Assembly (NCBI GenBank): GCA_900312665.1
Contig: ONZQ02000005.1
Coordinates: 964,017 to 1,028,016 of the forward strand
Direction of reading: 5' to 3'
DNA: 64,000 nt
Origin: Cephalotrichum gorgonifer
Lineage: Eukaryota; Ascomycota; Sordariomycetes; Microascales; Microascaceae
How positions within the stretch are numbered: the first letter of the stretch is position 1; each line of letters begins with the position of its first letter. The notes beneath the pieces are model-generated. The model was not told the DNA's origin. It did no database searches and saw only the letters and a list, made by a program, of their open reading frames with translations. Of the stretch, positions 18,358-30,121 are shown piece after piece. The translations under genes were made by a program, and so were the position numbers.

Positions 18358-19757
18358 TCACGCCCCGTTCTCTTTGCGGCCTGCCTGCCTTGCGGCCGTC
18401 AGCGCCCTCCTTGAGGCCCGATCGACCCGCCGCTGCCGTCTAGCCGCCTCCGCCTTCGCCTCCTCCACTTGCATTCGAAGGGTGCCGGACTCGGTGGCGG
18501 AGCCACACCCCAAACTACCACCACTAACGGGGCCGTTCTCCTTGTCCATTTGCTGTATTCCAGCCAGCCCATGGCTTTCGGGGGCCGGATCAGGGATTGT
18601 ATGACGGTCCGGGGGCGGCATCATCAGGAAAGTCAGGAACAATATGTTTCAGTCCCACGAGTCCGTTGCGGAGGCCTTGGTTGGCTATCGCCCATGGCTT
18701 GATCCAGCAACGTAGATGGGCTAAGGTGGCTCGAGAGAGGAGTGTCGTTGATGCATCGAGACGTAATTCGGCCATGGCATTGACCAACCCATGGATAGTG
18801 TCCATGGCGCTCTTGATGTTTCCGGGGAGCCCGTCGCGATGAAGACCAACAGTCGGGGTTCGCAAAAAGCCTAGGTCCAAGGAATGCTGACGTTGTGTCC
18901 TTCGGCCCGGTTTGGTCTGTGGTGCCTCGGCTGCCGCAGGCGTCTTCGCGCGATGGGACCATGGCAGTGAAATGTTTGTTCAGGGCAAATAGCAGCTCGC
19001 GTGGGGCCGATTGCAGTTGTTGAAACCAGCTAGGGGCCACCTTGTCGAGTCTGAACTCCCGTGCCTCGTTGGTTAAGACAAGAGGGCGGAGTGATTCGTC
19101 ATCTATGGCGGTCAACAGTTCACGAATTTCACGCGCGGTCTCGTGCCCTGGGGGCTGGAAGTATACCCCCATGACGGTAGCCGCTCGATCGGCCTTCTCC
19201 GCATCGGTCGGGGGAGGCATCTACCCGAGGATTAGCAACATATGCCACATCCAATAATACCTGCGCAACTCACCATTCCCCACAACGCCTGCAAGGCGGC
19301 GATCTTCTGTAAAGACAAGGCGGAGCTGGCCAGGATGCCCTGCGCCTCCGCTTCACTGGCACCGACGGGCTGGCACAAAATGTTCGCTGCATCGAGCAAG
19401 CTGTTTTCCAAGAAGGCCAAGACATTCATATCGGACACCAGCCCTCGGCTGAGTCTGAGGCCGTCACCGGTGTTGGCTTCTTCCAGGACGCGGGTGTAAC
19501 AAGCTTGCCCGTACAACATAACACGTTGCACAGCACCCTTCATGGAGAAGGGAATCTGGGCGTCCCGTTAGGATGGCGGCAGAACGTGTATCGGATGAGG
19601 AACTCACTTGGACACAGGGTTTTCCTTCCATCGAGCAAAACCGGCACGTCTGTCCCTCACCAGGGAAGCAATAAACGAATGGAGAATGGTGGCTACTGAG
19701 CACGCAGTGAAGGCAAGGCTCTTCGCCCAGCGGATGGGGCCAACCCAGGGCGGGATC
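18358..19757 (-). pseudogene. frameshifted Cys-pair/coiled-coil gene (family member B)
   Basis: Diverged relative of the gene at 15337-16802. Recognisable exons on the minus strand: 19757-19608 (cysteine module CLHC...YCFPGEGQTCRFC...PC), 19555-19274 and 19220-18358. The 52- and 53-nt introns between them keep phase and match the positions seen in member A. The last exon needs two single-base frame changes, near 18940-18985 and near 18590-18640, to link the helical part to the C-terminal coiled coil (EEAKAEAARRQRRVDRASRRAL). The first could instead be a poor 43-nt intron. I could not find the basic N-terminal exons. It looks like a decayed paralogue; function is unknown. Confidence 0.5.
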
Positions 19758-20912
19758 CTATCCCACCCCGAGAGATCCCACCACGTAGGCCTCGGCCTCG
19801 TGGATGACTGCCTTGTAACTAATCCATCGTTGGAGGTACGAGGACTAGAAAGAATCGGTCTTGCTTCAAGGATTGGAATGGGGTTGGAATTCGTGTAGAG
19901 CCGTGTTGAAAAAAACGTGTGGCGACAAGGAAGGGGGAAAACAAGCTTGGTGATTGAGGAAGGAAAACAAACAATTCGCATTTTGGTGGATTGGCAGTCA
20001 ATGAAAATGACCGCTCGAAGATACATGGAGTTACTGGGTCAACAACTCTGCATCCCAAAAACGGCAGTTATGGGCGCTTACACTAAGTTCCATCGCTCTT
20101 TCCAATTCTGAACATTCTAAGAAGTAGAATGGCAGGGATCACCATCTCTCGCTCAACTCTATCAGTATTAATCAAAGCTTTGATGTTTCTGTCGCTAGAG
20201 GACGCGAAATAATACCTCGGCGATGACTTGGGAAGTGATTACAAGGACTGAACTTAAAGTGGAGGCAAAAGTTCCTAGAGCAGCCATGAGGTCGGCATTC
20301 GACTGGGATTGAGGCGGCACATGGATCGTGTTGAAAAAGTGAGCTGACTTGGCCTCACACACTTCTGGATACGGACGTGTTCCCCTTTCCTGAAACGGCC
20401 GGGGATGACGCGTACTCGTACAATATCCTTTTCTTTGGTTATATGGCAGCCCGGAACCAAGTCAAGAACTTTGGGAACCTCCAGTGTCTGTCCAACGGCA
20501 GACTTGGAATACCGTCTTGGTTCCTCCCCCACTACGAGGGAGGGGCCGAAAGACAAATGCCGTAGCCCGCTGCATTCGCTTACCAGGGCCACTTGATTGA
20601 GGATTTAATGGAGGGCATGTGAAATGGGCAGCAGGTCTAACCAACCACAAAGGCCAGGTGCTAGCCGCTTTTGTGCACCGCCCAGACCAAAGCGGAAATT
20701 GCTAATAAATTGCACCACTGGGAGGCAACGCAATTAGGACGCCAATATTACCCCACTAGGCCTCCATAAAATCCCTCCCTCATGGTGGGAAAATTCGTGT
20801 TCTTGCCGTCTCATCGTTGACACCACGGCCGTCTATCTCCCTTTTAGACCCGCGGAGAAGGCAGTGACTGACTTGAGACGCTTTTGATGCGCTAGGCAAA
20901 CTAGCTGGCAAC
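19758..20912. other. intergenic stretch
   Basis: May contain the missing 5' exons of family member B near 19760-20050, but no frame there resembles member A. The part near 20700-20910 is the presumed chitosanase promoter. Confidence 0.4.
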
Positions 20913-21841
20913 ATGGCTCCGCTTTCACTTCTCGTCGTCCTCTTCCTTTCCGCTTGCGGGCTAGCGCGAGATGTTCCCGATAATGTGAGGGAGCTCTACG
21001 ACAAGATCAGAAAGCAGGGTCAATGCAAGGACGAGCTGGCGACTGGTTTCTGGAGTACTGATGATGGATCTAACAGTAAAGTCTTCCCTTGTATCTATTT
21101 ATGATCACCCCCAAGCGGCTCTCTAACACAATACCTTGTTTACCTAAACCAGCATTCTCCTACTGTGGCGACCGCCTACAGGAATACAACATCGTCTACA
21201 TCCAGGGCACGGGCGGCAATCTCACCAATATGGACATCGACTGTGACGGAGCCCAAGGCGGACCGTCAGATGATGGCCGCTGCGGCTCGTCGACCGATAC
21301 GCAATCCATAACATCATTCCAAAGCACTGTGAAATCGTACGATCGCAACATCAGCGACCTCAATGCCAACATACACCCCTATGTCGTCTTTGGCAACGAA
21401 GGGACGAAGAGGGGCTGGAAAACCTTTGACCCGGAATCAGTTGGTATCGAGCCGCTGAGCATCATGGCTGTCGTGTGTGGTGATAAACTCATCTATGGGG
21501 TGTGGGGAGATACCAACGGCGACGACGGCGATCATCCCCTCGTGGGCGAGGCCTCTATCTCGTTGGCCACGGCATGCTACGGATCCGAGGTTTCCGGGAA
21601 CGTCGGGTATGATAATAATGATGTTCTGTTTATTGCGTTCCCGGGACGTGATGCCGTCCCTGGGGCACAGGGTGCTAACTGGTCGGCCACGAGCTATGAC
21701 GACTTTGAGAAGAGCATCGAGGGCCAAGGGGATAAGCTTATCGCCCGTATCGACGACGACGACAGCGGTGCTATGAGCAACGGGCTGTGGGCACTCCACC
21801 TTTCGCTAGTACCTTTACTTATTTCAGTCACCGTACTCTAG
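20913..21841 (+). CDS. GH75 endo-chitosanase, probably GPI-anchored
   Basis: Exons 20913-21075 and 21153-21841, split by a 77-nt intron, encode 283 residues. The fungal chitosanase family GH75 is recognised from YCGDRLQEYNIVYIQG, PLSIMAVVC, VWGDTNGDDGDHP and VGEASISLATACYG. The Asp of the WGDTNGDD segment and the Glu of GEASIS correspond to the catalytic pair known in this family. An N-terminal signal peptide (SLLVVLFLSACGLA) directs secretion. The C terminus has an acidic DDDDSG, then GAMSN followed by a hydrophobic tail, as in GPI-anchor signals. This suggests retention at the wall or membrane and a role in remodelling of the fungus's own chitosan; the location is inferred. Confidence 0.92.
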
Positions 21842-22301
21842 CACAAACCTGAGCTACAAGGCTGGATATCCTATGCTAGGTTCCTATTTTTTTTTCCGAG
21901 AGTAGTTCAGTGGTCACTTCCCTGCATTTCTCGCTTATACTGTCCACATTGGCCCTTTTATTATTCTTTCTTCCCCCTTTGGATACCCTCCTTAAGATCT
22001 ACTTCAGTCTTCTCCTCTGGGACCGCGGCTATCCTCCAAGCCCCTGCAGACGGAGTCGTAGGTGCGGCCGAGGGATTCGCAGCTTCACTGGTGGCGCAAG
22101 GAGGCGCCGCGGTCATCCCGACGACTACGGCCGAGGCTGAGTTGGCTTCGTACCTCGGCGATGACGAGGCCCATGTCATCTAAGACATTTGCCTACTGGG
22201 GCACCGAAGGAATCGCGATAGGGGTGGGGTGGTGTGCGCCGTGCAGGGGCAGCGTGCCAGAAATCCAGTGCTAGCGAGTGCTACCACCATCACAAGTCAC
22301 A
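21842..22301. other. intergenic stretch
   Basis: No convincing gene. A short Ala-rich frame near 22020-22180 lacks introns or family features. Confidence 0.4.
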
Positions 22302-22390
22302 GGTTCGGTGGTGTAGTTGGTTATCACGCTTGTCTAACATCCAAAAGGTGCTGGACACAAGAGGTCCCCGGATCGAGCCCGGGCCGAATC
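22302..22390 (+). tRNA. tRNA-Val(AAC), 16-nt intron
   Basis: GGTTCGG pairs with CCGAATC. The anticodon stem CTTGT/ACAAG encloses CT-AAC-A plus a 16-nt intron, and the T-arm CCCGG-ATCGAGC-CCGGG is intact. T-runs follow within 25 nt. Confidence 0.93.
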
Positions 22391-22615
22391 ATGTTCTTTT
22401 CTTTTTGCACCCCGAATCCTTTACCGCGCTAGGCCCGTGACACATTGGGTGGCTCGTGGTTAAAAAAAAACTTCTGCTGGGGACAGAGTTAATTACATTT
22501 TGAAGGCTAGAAATTCATAAACTCCGACAGGGGTAGACGAGAAGAGCTCGTGCATATACGAAGAGCCCCAACCGTCGTTGAGAGGGGGGAAATGCCCCAT
22601 GGTTGTCAAAGCGTT

Positions 22616-23477
22616 CTATTCGTCGCCCGTCGCGAACTCTCCCGCGGCGATTTTCCGGCTGAGCTCTTTGTTCGACGTGAAGTACCCCCTCAGATCCCCG
22701 CGTGCCTTCAGAAGCAGATCCAGAGTCATTCGCCCAAACACAATCTCCCCGGCAGGGTTCAGGTGGGTAGCATCCCCTGGACCCCAATCATAGTTGACCG
22801 AATTCTCTTCACCAATGGCGTTGACGTAGGCTTCACTAGCCTTGTTGAGGTCCAAGAACTTGACGCCAGCTTCTTCTGCTGCCGCAATGGTCGCTGCCGC
22901 ATACTGGGCGAGATTCCCCCACTGTGTGTGATCTTGTTTGACCTTGCCGTCGTCACCGAAGTTACGGCGGGTCAGTGAGGTAATGAGAATCTGCAAGCTC
23001 CACTAAGTCAGTTTACAAGAACTCGCCATGTTTGGGGATAAGATATGAGTCCATCTCTAGAAGATAAGAAGTGTGACTAACCGGTGTTCCTCCTGCTGCC
23101 CGGATGTCATTGGTAATGTTCACCATGTTGCTCTTGAACTCCTCCGAACTCATGACCTTCTGATCATTGTGACCGAATTGAACGGTGACAATAGGCTCAT
23201 AATCGGCCTTGATCGAGTGTATGTCACCAATAAGCTTTTCCCATCTTCCGTCCAACTTCCAAGTTACGGTAGTTGCCCCGCTCAGGCCTCTATTTTCGCC
23301 TCTAGCAGGGGGATCTTTCAAATAGGACAAAAGGCCATTTCCCCAGCCGCCATCTACGGCAACGGTGGAGTCCCCGATGAGGAAGAGGTTTGGAGGTTTC
23401 GAGTGCCGCCCAGTAGGATTGGCCTGTACCAAACTCCCACATGCGGTGGCGACCAGGCCGAAGTCAAGAAGCCTCAT
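22616..23477 (-). CDS. rhamnogalacturonan acetylesterase (CE12)
   Basis: Exons 23477-23082 and 22990-22616 with a 91-nt intron give 256 residues. The acceptor TTGCAG was chosen because it makes GGTPILITSLTRRNF, conserved in the family; a nearer CTTAG does not. It is an SGNH/GDSL hydrolase: nucleophile Ser37 in FLIGDSTVA, oxyanion Gly near NRGLSGAT, GHND, and the Asp-His pair in DATHLNPAGE. The family removes acetyl groups from the rhamnogalacturonan backbone of pectin so that lyases and hydrolases can act. A signal peptide (first about 19 residues, ending VQA) predicts secretion. Confidence 0.92.
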
Positions 23478-25207
23478 ATCTGTATACTCGCCGGATGAAT
23501 GAGGACGAAGATGGTGTTCGGAAATCTAAGCAGAAGTTGTGCTGGTTTAAGAGTGCATATAAGTCACTTCAATAGCCTGGAACTCTTCTAGCAATAACCG
23601 AAGGTGAGGAATAAAAAAGTATGGCACAGAGCCTCCCATTCATATGCAGTTATATAGTGATTCAACAGGGTGATGCGTATACTTCTACATCCGCGCCTAT
23701 GGAAGTGTGGACGTTTGTTAGACTCTCCCATAGTATTCTCCGAGGTCCATATCGAGTGGTCGATTTCAAGCAATAGTTGCGTATCCGTCTGGATCTCCCT
23801 CTGCACTCGGCCTAAAGGAGGGAAGTCGGGGTTGCATTATATCACTTTTTGAATGGGAATCTAGGTGTCGGAGACGATCGATCTTTATTCCACCCCGCAT
23901 TCTCCGAGATGCTCTCTACGGGGTAGGAGGGGTAATACACCAACCCCACTCTGACACGCACCCATCATTTGCTATTATTCGTGCGGGAAGCAGCGAAGGT
24001 TCGTCGGGCATGCGGTTTAATATACGCCGCAGGACTGCGTCACCTTCGTTCCCCTTTAGCCCGATTACCGATCTTCCAACGTCGGGACTATTGTGATGGG
24101 GTCAACAAACTGTAGTCCCGCATTATTACTCGTCGTGTTGTTCGGCCGGGGCAGGAATCTCGTGGTGGGCAAATTTTACGTTGAGCGAGAGTAGCCTCGG
24201 ATGAACGATAGCACGAGATGCGGATGAATGCCAGAGTAGGTGTCAAATAATTACATCCTACGAGTATTTCTCCGCTCTGGTATGCAGAAGTGTAGCCGTA
24301 TCATATATTTTTCCAGCTTGACAACGATTTGCCTTGACTTGAAATTGGATTCTGAGACGAGGTTTGATTAATACATGTGAGGTAGGATTGGGGCTCTCAT
24401 TCATCACGACGTGGTCGGTCTGGTCAGTCGCATCCTATTGATCAATGGTACCACTATCTTTGCATCTTCGTAATGTCACCTTCTCAACAAACTGAAATAC
24501 CCTCCATGTCTCCAAGCACTCCGCGTGAACACGCCTTCTGGCCACCGGAAGCATTTTGGTCGTTGACCAGGCTATGAAGTACAGCCTGGCTGGAGCCTAG
24601 AGCTTGACTGGTGCCTGGAGTAGGCAGCAGCCACTAAAACGCTGTTTTTCACATGCTCTCCACCTTGGCAATGACTAATCCGCTCCACTGCACCTCCACC
24701 AGCTTCTTCTATAAATCGGGGCCCAACGCCCACCTCGTCTTGAAATTTCTCTCTTCTTTTCTTCTCCAGCTCTCTTTGCCAATTTGGCTTAGATCAAGTG
24801 TAGTATCTGTTCTTTTCAGTTTAATATCTGAAACGCCTTTCTCAAGGCTTCTTATATTAATCTCATTTTTGGTCTAAGGGAGATGACCCGCTGTGCTTGC
24901 GCATGGTTTCTCCCACCGTGTCCCTGGTATTTCACTGCCTCCAGGTGACGCGAATTTTTCCTCATTGCTTCACTAGCTTGTCTAGTGCTGTGAAGGGGTT
25001 GGGAAAGGTGTGGACATCCATCCCCTGGCTTGGAGTGGATCATTCCACTGTTTTCCTTCGTCCGCTGTAAGAGTCAGGGGTATGAGCAAACACATACAAG
25101 CCGTAAATCCAAATGAAGGTCGATGAGGAATACATACAAGTCGTGGCAATTTCTAGCTTTATCCCACCTAACTTTGCGGGCGGCGGAAGAAGTTGTACAA
25201 ACTGTCC
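23478..25207. other. long intergenic stretch
   Basis: About 1.7 kb without a recognisable gene, RNA or repeat. Confidence 0.45.
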
Positions 25208-27544
25208 TTACCCACAGAATGTTTGCGTGATAGCCTCGAGCGTGGAGGCCACACTCCGGATAGATTCTACGTCCGCCCATTCCTCCATCGAATGCAGCCC
25301 TTCGCCACGGGGCCCGTACATGACAACAGGCATGCCAGCGTCCGAGATCAAAGCACAGTCGGTCCAAAAGGCTTCTGTGCGGAGGGTAGGTTCCTTCCCG
25401 CTGGCGGTTTTGATCTGGTCGGACACCAGGGAGACGAGGGGATGGCTACTCTCGATTTCGTATGGTTTGCGTGTGAAGAGGGTTCGGACGTCGTATTTCA
25501 AGTCACGGACTTCCTGCGCAGCTTCCCGTAGTAACCCTTCAACTTCCGCCAGGACCTGTTCATCTGTTTCGCCCGCCACGGTCCGGCGCTCGATAGTGAT
25601 GGTGCATTTGGCCGGATACGACGCGACCTCCTCACCACCCTTGATCATTGACGCGTGTACGCTCGGCAAGCCAAGCGAAGGCTGCTCGGGTCCGTCCCGG
25701 AGGCGCTTGGCATACTTATCCAGCGCAACGAGGAAATACCCTGCGAGGCGGATCGCATCCATGCCGAGGTCAAAGCGGGACCCGTGTGCTGCCCGCCCGA
25801 GGATGTCAACTTCGAACCAGGCGAACCCCTTGTGGCCCACCACGAGGTCTTCTCCCGTGGGCTCACACACAATGGCGGCGTCGGCGCGCCAGCCGGCGAG
25901 GAGGACCTGCTCAGTGCCTATGCTCATATCTTCTTCGTCGGCTACACCGGTAAAGATGACGTCGCCGGCTAAGGGGCGTGCTTTGGCTGCAGCGAGCGTA
26001 GTCAGGATTGCAGCGAGCCCGCTCTTCATGTCCGCAGAGCCCCGGCCGTAGAGTTTTCCGTCTTTGATATGGCCGCTTAGGGCGTCGCCGTCGTAGCTGG
26101 AGTTGGTGACGGTGTCCATGTGTCCGTTCAGCATGAGGCTTTTACCGCCTCGGGCGCCACGGACTACGCCGACGACGGAGGGGCGACCAGGGATGGGCTC
26201 GATCCAGTGGGTTTCTATGTCTCTGTGCGAGAGCCAGGACGTTACATACCGGGCGATCTCCGTTTCTCCTGGGCCGGCGGCGCTGGGGACTGAAGAGTTA
26301 ATCTGGACTAGGGCTTGGCATAGTGATACTGGGTCGTCGTATGCCACAGATCTAGGGAGGGGATGATCTCGATGGCCCTCCGTGCAGAGCAGCACGATGA
26401 CCGAAGAGTGCCCTAGCCCGAGTGCCTCCTTGTCGGAGGCTGTTAGACGTCTGAGCGCAGCCAGGGGTGCGGCGCCACATGGGCCCGCCGAGACACCGAC
26501 AGATTTGAGTATCTCGCAAGCCTCGTGTGCTTCGAAGTCGCTGACGGTCAGGCTTGCATCGACACCACTCCTTAGTAGCGGCCACGCATTGCTCGAGACC
26601 GTTCCGCAATTCAGGCCAGCCATTATAGTTGGCACGTTGCAGGCAATGGGGTCGGGCGAGTCGCGCTTCAAGCTACGGTAGAGACACGGCGCGACGTCTG
26701 ACTCTACGGTTAGCACCTTGGTATTGGTAGAAGGTCGATCTGGTGACTTGTAGTGAGATACGACGGCTTGGGCGAAGGAGCCGACGCCAACGGGTGCGAT
26801 GACGAGGTCTGGACTAGTGTGTCCCAGTTGTTGGTCGACCTCGTACATCATAGTACCGTATCCATCAACCACCCACTGAGTGATCTGAGCGTCAGTGACC
26901 GCGGAAGCGGAGTGTCCGATGGGCCACGTACCTGTGGGATATCTTCGTACCCATCGAATGCCGTATCCTCAATGAGAACACCACCAGGGGCCTTCCGCCT
27001 CTGCAAACGCAACCTGGACGGCAAAATCGTACGAGTCGTCGATTTCTTCAACCGTGGCGCCCTCGTCTCGAATATGCTGAAGAGTAGCCGGACTCAACCC
27101 ACACGGAACATAAATTCGCACCGAAAGACCCAGTATGGAACCCATCCGCGCAACGGCACGACCATGGTTTCCATCGGTGGCGGCAAAGAACACCACGGGC
27201 GTAGCTGCACCCTGGAGCCCCGCTTTGAGCGTCTCCAGATCTGAGTCCAGAGAAAGGCCGATTTTGGTCGTGAGGGCGCGATAGGTCGCCCAGGAAGCAC
27301 CGAGGATCTTGAAACTTGGGAGGTCGAAGCGGCTGCCTTCGAACTTTAGGTGGATGGAGCCTACACCGAGGTCGCTTGCGATGCTCTGGAGGGAGATTAG
27401 GGGTGTTGGGGCGTATCCTGGCATTGCTCGGTGGAAACGCCTGACGCGGTCCGGGAGGTTGGAGGCGGAGGAGGAGGAGGATGGGAGGCGCCAGAGGGTC
27501 GCGGCGGGGTTGAGGTGAATGGGGCGTCTTTGAGTTGAAGTCAT
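25208..27544 (-). CDS. fused PLP ammonia-lyase-like / M20 deacylase, frameshifted
   Basis: The N-terminal half resembles diaminopropionate ammonia-lyase-type PLP enzymes: LPSFKILGASWA holds the PLP lysine, ATDGNHGRAVA the phosphate/cofactor loop, and GYGTMMYEVDQQLG and VGVGSFAQAV follow. The C-terminal half is an M20 (ArgE/DapE-like) metallohydrolase with LNGHMDTV, GRGSADMKSG, VADEED and a late His in GEGLHSMEE. Exon 2 (26875-25208) follows a 56-nt intron. Exon 1 (27544-26932) carries one extra base in the C4/G4 run at 26987-26990. With that base counted out, about 759 residues would read continuously. As deposited, translation stops soon after AEAEGP. It could be a real knock-out or a homopolymer error. 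Fusion suggests coupled deacylation and ammonia elimination of an amino-acid derivative, which is inference. Confidence 0.75.
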
Positions 27545-28171
27545 CTCGTCGGTAGGGTACAGTGACTCTCAATGGGATGCCGCAAGTTGATGCCGTAGCT
27601 AGTTAGTTGTAACGCATAAATTCGTAATCTAGTAAAGGCTTTGGTATAATCCCGGCCATGCGAAGTCGGGACACTACTCTGCCACGGCGAATATGACCTG
27701 ACACGATAAGCCAGCGCACCTATTAGTCTTTGGACTCAAATGAGGGGTCGGCCCCGGGCAGCGAGGCGTGTGTTAGTAGTTTCTCTCAGAGAATGTCACG
27801 TGAAATCCCCATGTGGAAACCTCTAGGCAAGCACCACCACCTGTACCTGCCAACAACCCACGATGCATCATGATCCTGACTTTGGGTTGCTCGCCTCGCA
27901 CGCCGTCTCCACCCACTTCTTGAATCAAGCTGACGATCTATAAAGATGGAGTCTCCATTCCATTGCCGTCAGTATCCCCTCGAAGGCGTCACTGCTTTTT
28001 CCACCTCGCCATCCCTCGACGCCACCCGGCTTGCGAATGTCAAGCAACCTTTCACCCAGTGCTGGGATATTTTGACGCGACAGGAGGCCGGAGTGCCAGG
28101 ACCTACAACAAGCCTCAGCTTATTCTCTTGATCTACAAGTACTCGCTATCCAAAGAGTCTCGGGATGGTTC

Positions 28172-28420
28172 ATGCTGACCTTCTTTCGCGCAAAAGCACT
28201 TGCGTTGGATGGGGAGGAACAACCGAATTTTAAGGAGCTCCGCCCAAGTTTCTTCGCATTCGCAGACCACCTGGTCGATAGCTTCTTTTTTCCCAGTGAG
28301 TCTTCTCCAGATTCCCCATCCACCCCATCTCTTTCTTCATAGTTTCCTCACTCTCTTCAGGCGCGTTCTTAGTAAACGCTGTTGATGAGAAAACCCCCTA
28401 GTCCTCCCCCGCATACCACT
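28172..28420 (+). pseudogene. possible remnant of a fungal HNH-type gene
   Basis: A short frame begins with MLTFFRAKALALDG and contains ELRPSFFAFADHLVDSFFFP, then a GTGAGT donor and a TCTTCAG acceptor leading to SAFLVNAVDEKTP and a stop. The helix pattern reminds me of the segment before the HNH domain in a large fungal family, but no HNH motif follows. It is weak and may be coincidence. The surrounding DNA (27545-28171) shows no gene. Confidence 0.2.
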
Positions 28421-30121
28421 CCGCCGTCCAGGGCGTGCGGGCGCGAAACGCCACACCTTGGTCGATACCCCCTCGTCGATTGTCGGCTCTTCGCGGCAAA
28501 TGTCTCGTCCGTGACCACCGGCTGATCGTCGCTATAAAATAGACAGTCATAAAATGATGGTGACCTTGTTCTGAATGGTTTGCCAAAATTCATTTGGTGC
28601 CTTGGGGATGCTCCACATTATCCCACATTCCATGGTGAGGGCGGGTGCCCGACCTAAACTAGTAGGTTCGCACCCATTGGAACTTGTTGATGATGCCTCT
28701 CCATCAGTTAACTATGATCTAGGATCCTTGCAAGCAAGCAACCTTGCAAATACTCAACTTGTTTGATATCGGCGTTGCACATCTTATCACATGGAGCCGA
28801 TATTGACCAGCCGGGCAATGCAATGGCCCTCGCTTCCCTACTTCATCGCGTCTCCAGTGCTTTCAAATATATTTTACCTTGCTCCCAGGAGTCGACTATA
28901 CGTACAGGATAGAAGCATCCTTTCGCTTATATCTCCTCCACGGCCCCCGCCGCACCGTTCATCGGACCCTGTATCTCACTCCCGACCGAACAATCGATTC
29001 CCCGTCACCGCGGCTGCTGGCCATCCACCGAGCGATTGCCCTTATTCTCCACCTCTCAGCGGCAGGGACATACATCGACAGGGGCAGAAGGGTCCATGGA
29101 ACTCAACCGCCTGGTCAGACTTAAGCTGTTGATTAGGTGGTAGGGGTTGTACTTTGAAGAATAGTTACGGGCAAGTGACAATAGCGACAGATTTTAGCTT
29201 TCATTTATATTCATTCAAGCTGCATGATTAAGTACGGCCTGTTTCCTCCCATATCCCTTTAAAGAACTGCCCGGCCAGATCCTCGAAAGCCAGAGAATAT
29301 CTCCTTTTACAATGTTGTATAGAGAGCGACTACCGTTACAATTACTCATTAGTATATACCTAAATAGAAGCACTTGCTAGAGTTGGTCTTACAAGCTGTC
29401 TAGTCATTAGAATAATCTGCTGAAACTCTGTTCAATTAACGACGTTTTGTGTGTGTAGAAATGTCATATTTTGACAGCACCTTCTTCTTTTACCCCTCCT
29501 GCCCGTCGCCGAAACTAGCGTCAACCGAAGTCGAATTTTAAGCAAACAAGCAACTGCATTTGTGAATAGGCTCCCCTCTTCCCGGGGAAGGTGGTTGACA
29601 TAGGGCCAGGCAGGCCCCTCCCACACAGCGGGGGGAAACGTCTAAACCGGCCGGCCAATGCTTTCATAGCTACCACTATTGTCCTAGTCCATCACCGCAA
29701 ATATACCTTCTCCATTAGGCTCCCCTTCCCCGCGTTCTATTCTGAGGATTGTGGGGTCAGTCCCAGCCGGTGCGGCTCGACCGAGAGAACCACGATGTGC
29801 ATGGCTCGTGGTTCAACGAGCGAGCGATCGAACACTCTATATCAGGAGCTGACCTAAAGTGTCACGAAACTCAAGAGCCCTCACTAATATAAAAGCTCCA
29901 AGTCGCCCCTCTTCATCATACCTTATCTCTCTCAACAATTTATCTTCTCATCTTTCAGGTCAACCATGGAAAAGCGGAACCACTGCCTCGGGATATAACC
30001 CGGAAACAGAGTAACAGCCTGTTTCATGATGTCCTGCGATGAAAAGAATCCGGAAGATTCGACCACGGGGTCCCAATTTGCCCATGCCGAGAGCGCAGAG
30101 TGGAGAGAGGTCGAAAAGTGA
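28421..30121. other. AT-rich intergenic stretch
   Basis: No gene or RNA recognised. Stops are frequent in all frames. Confidence 0.4.
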
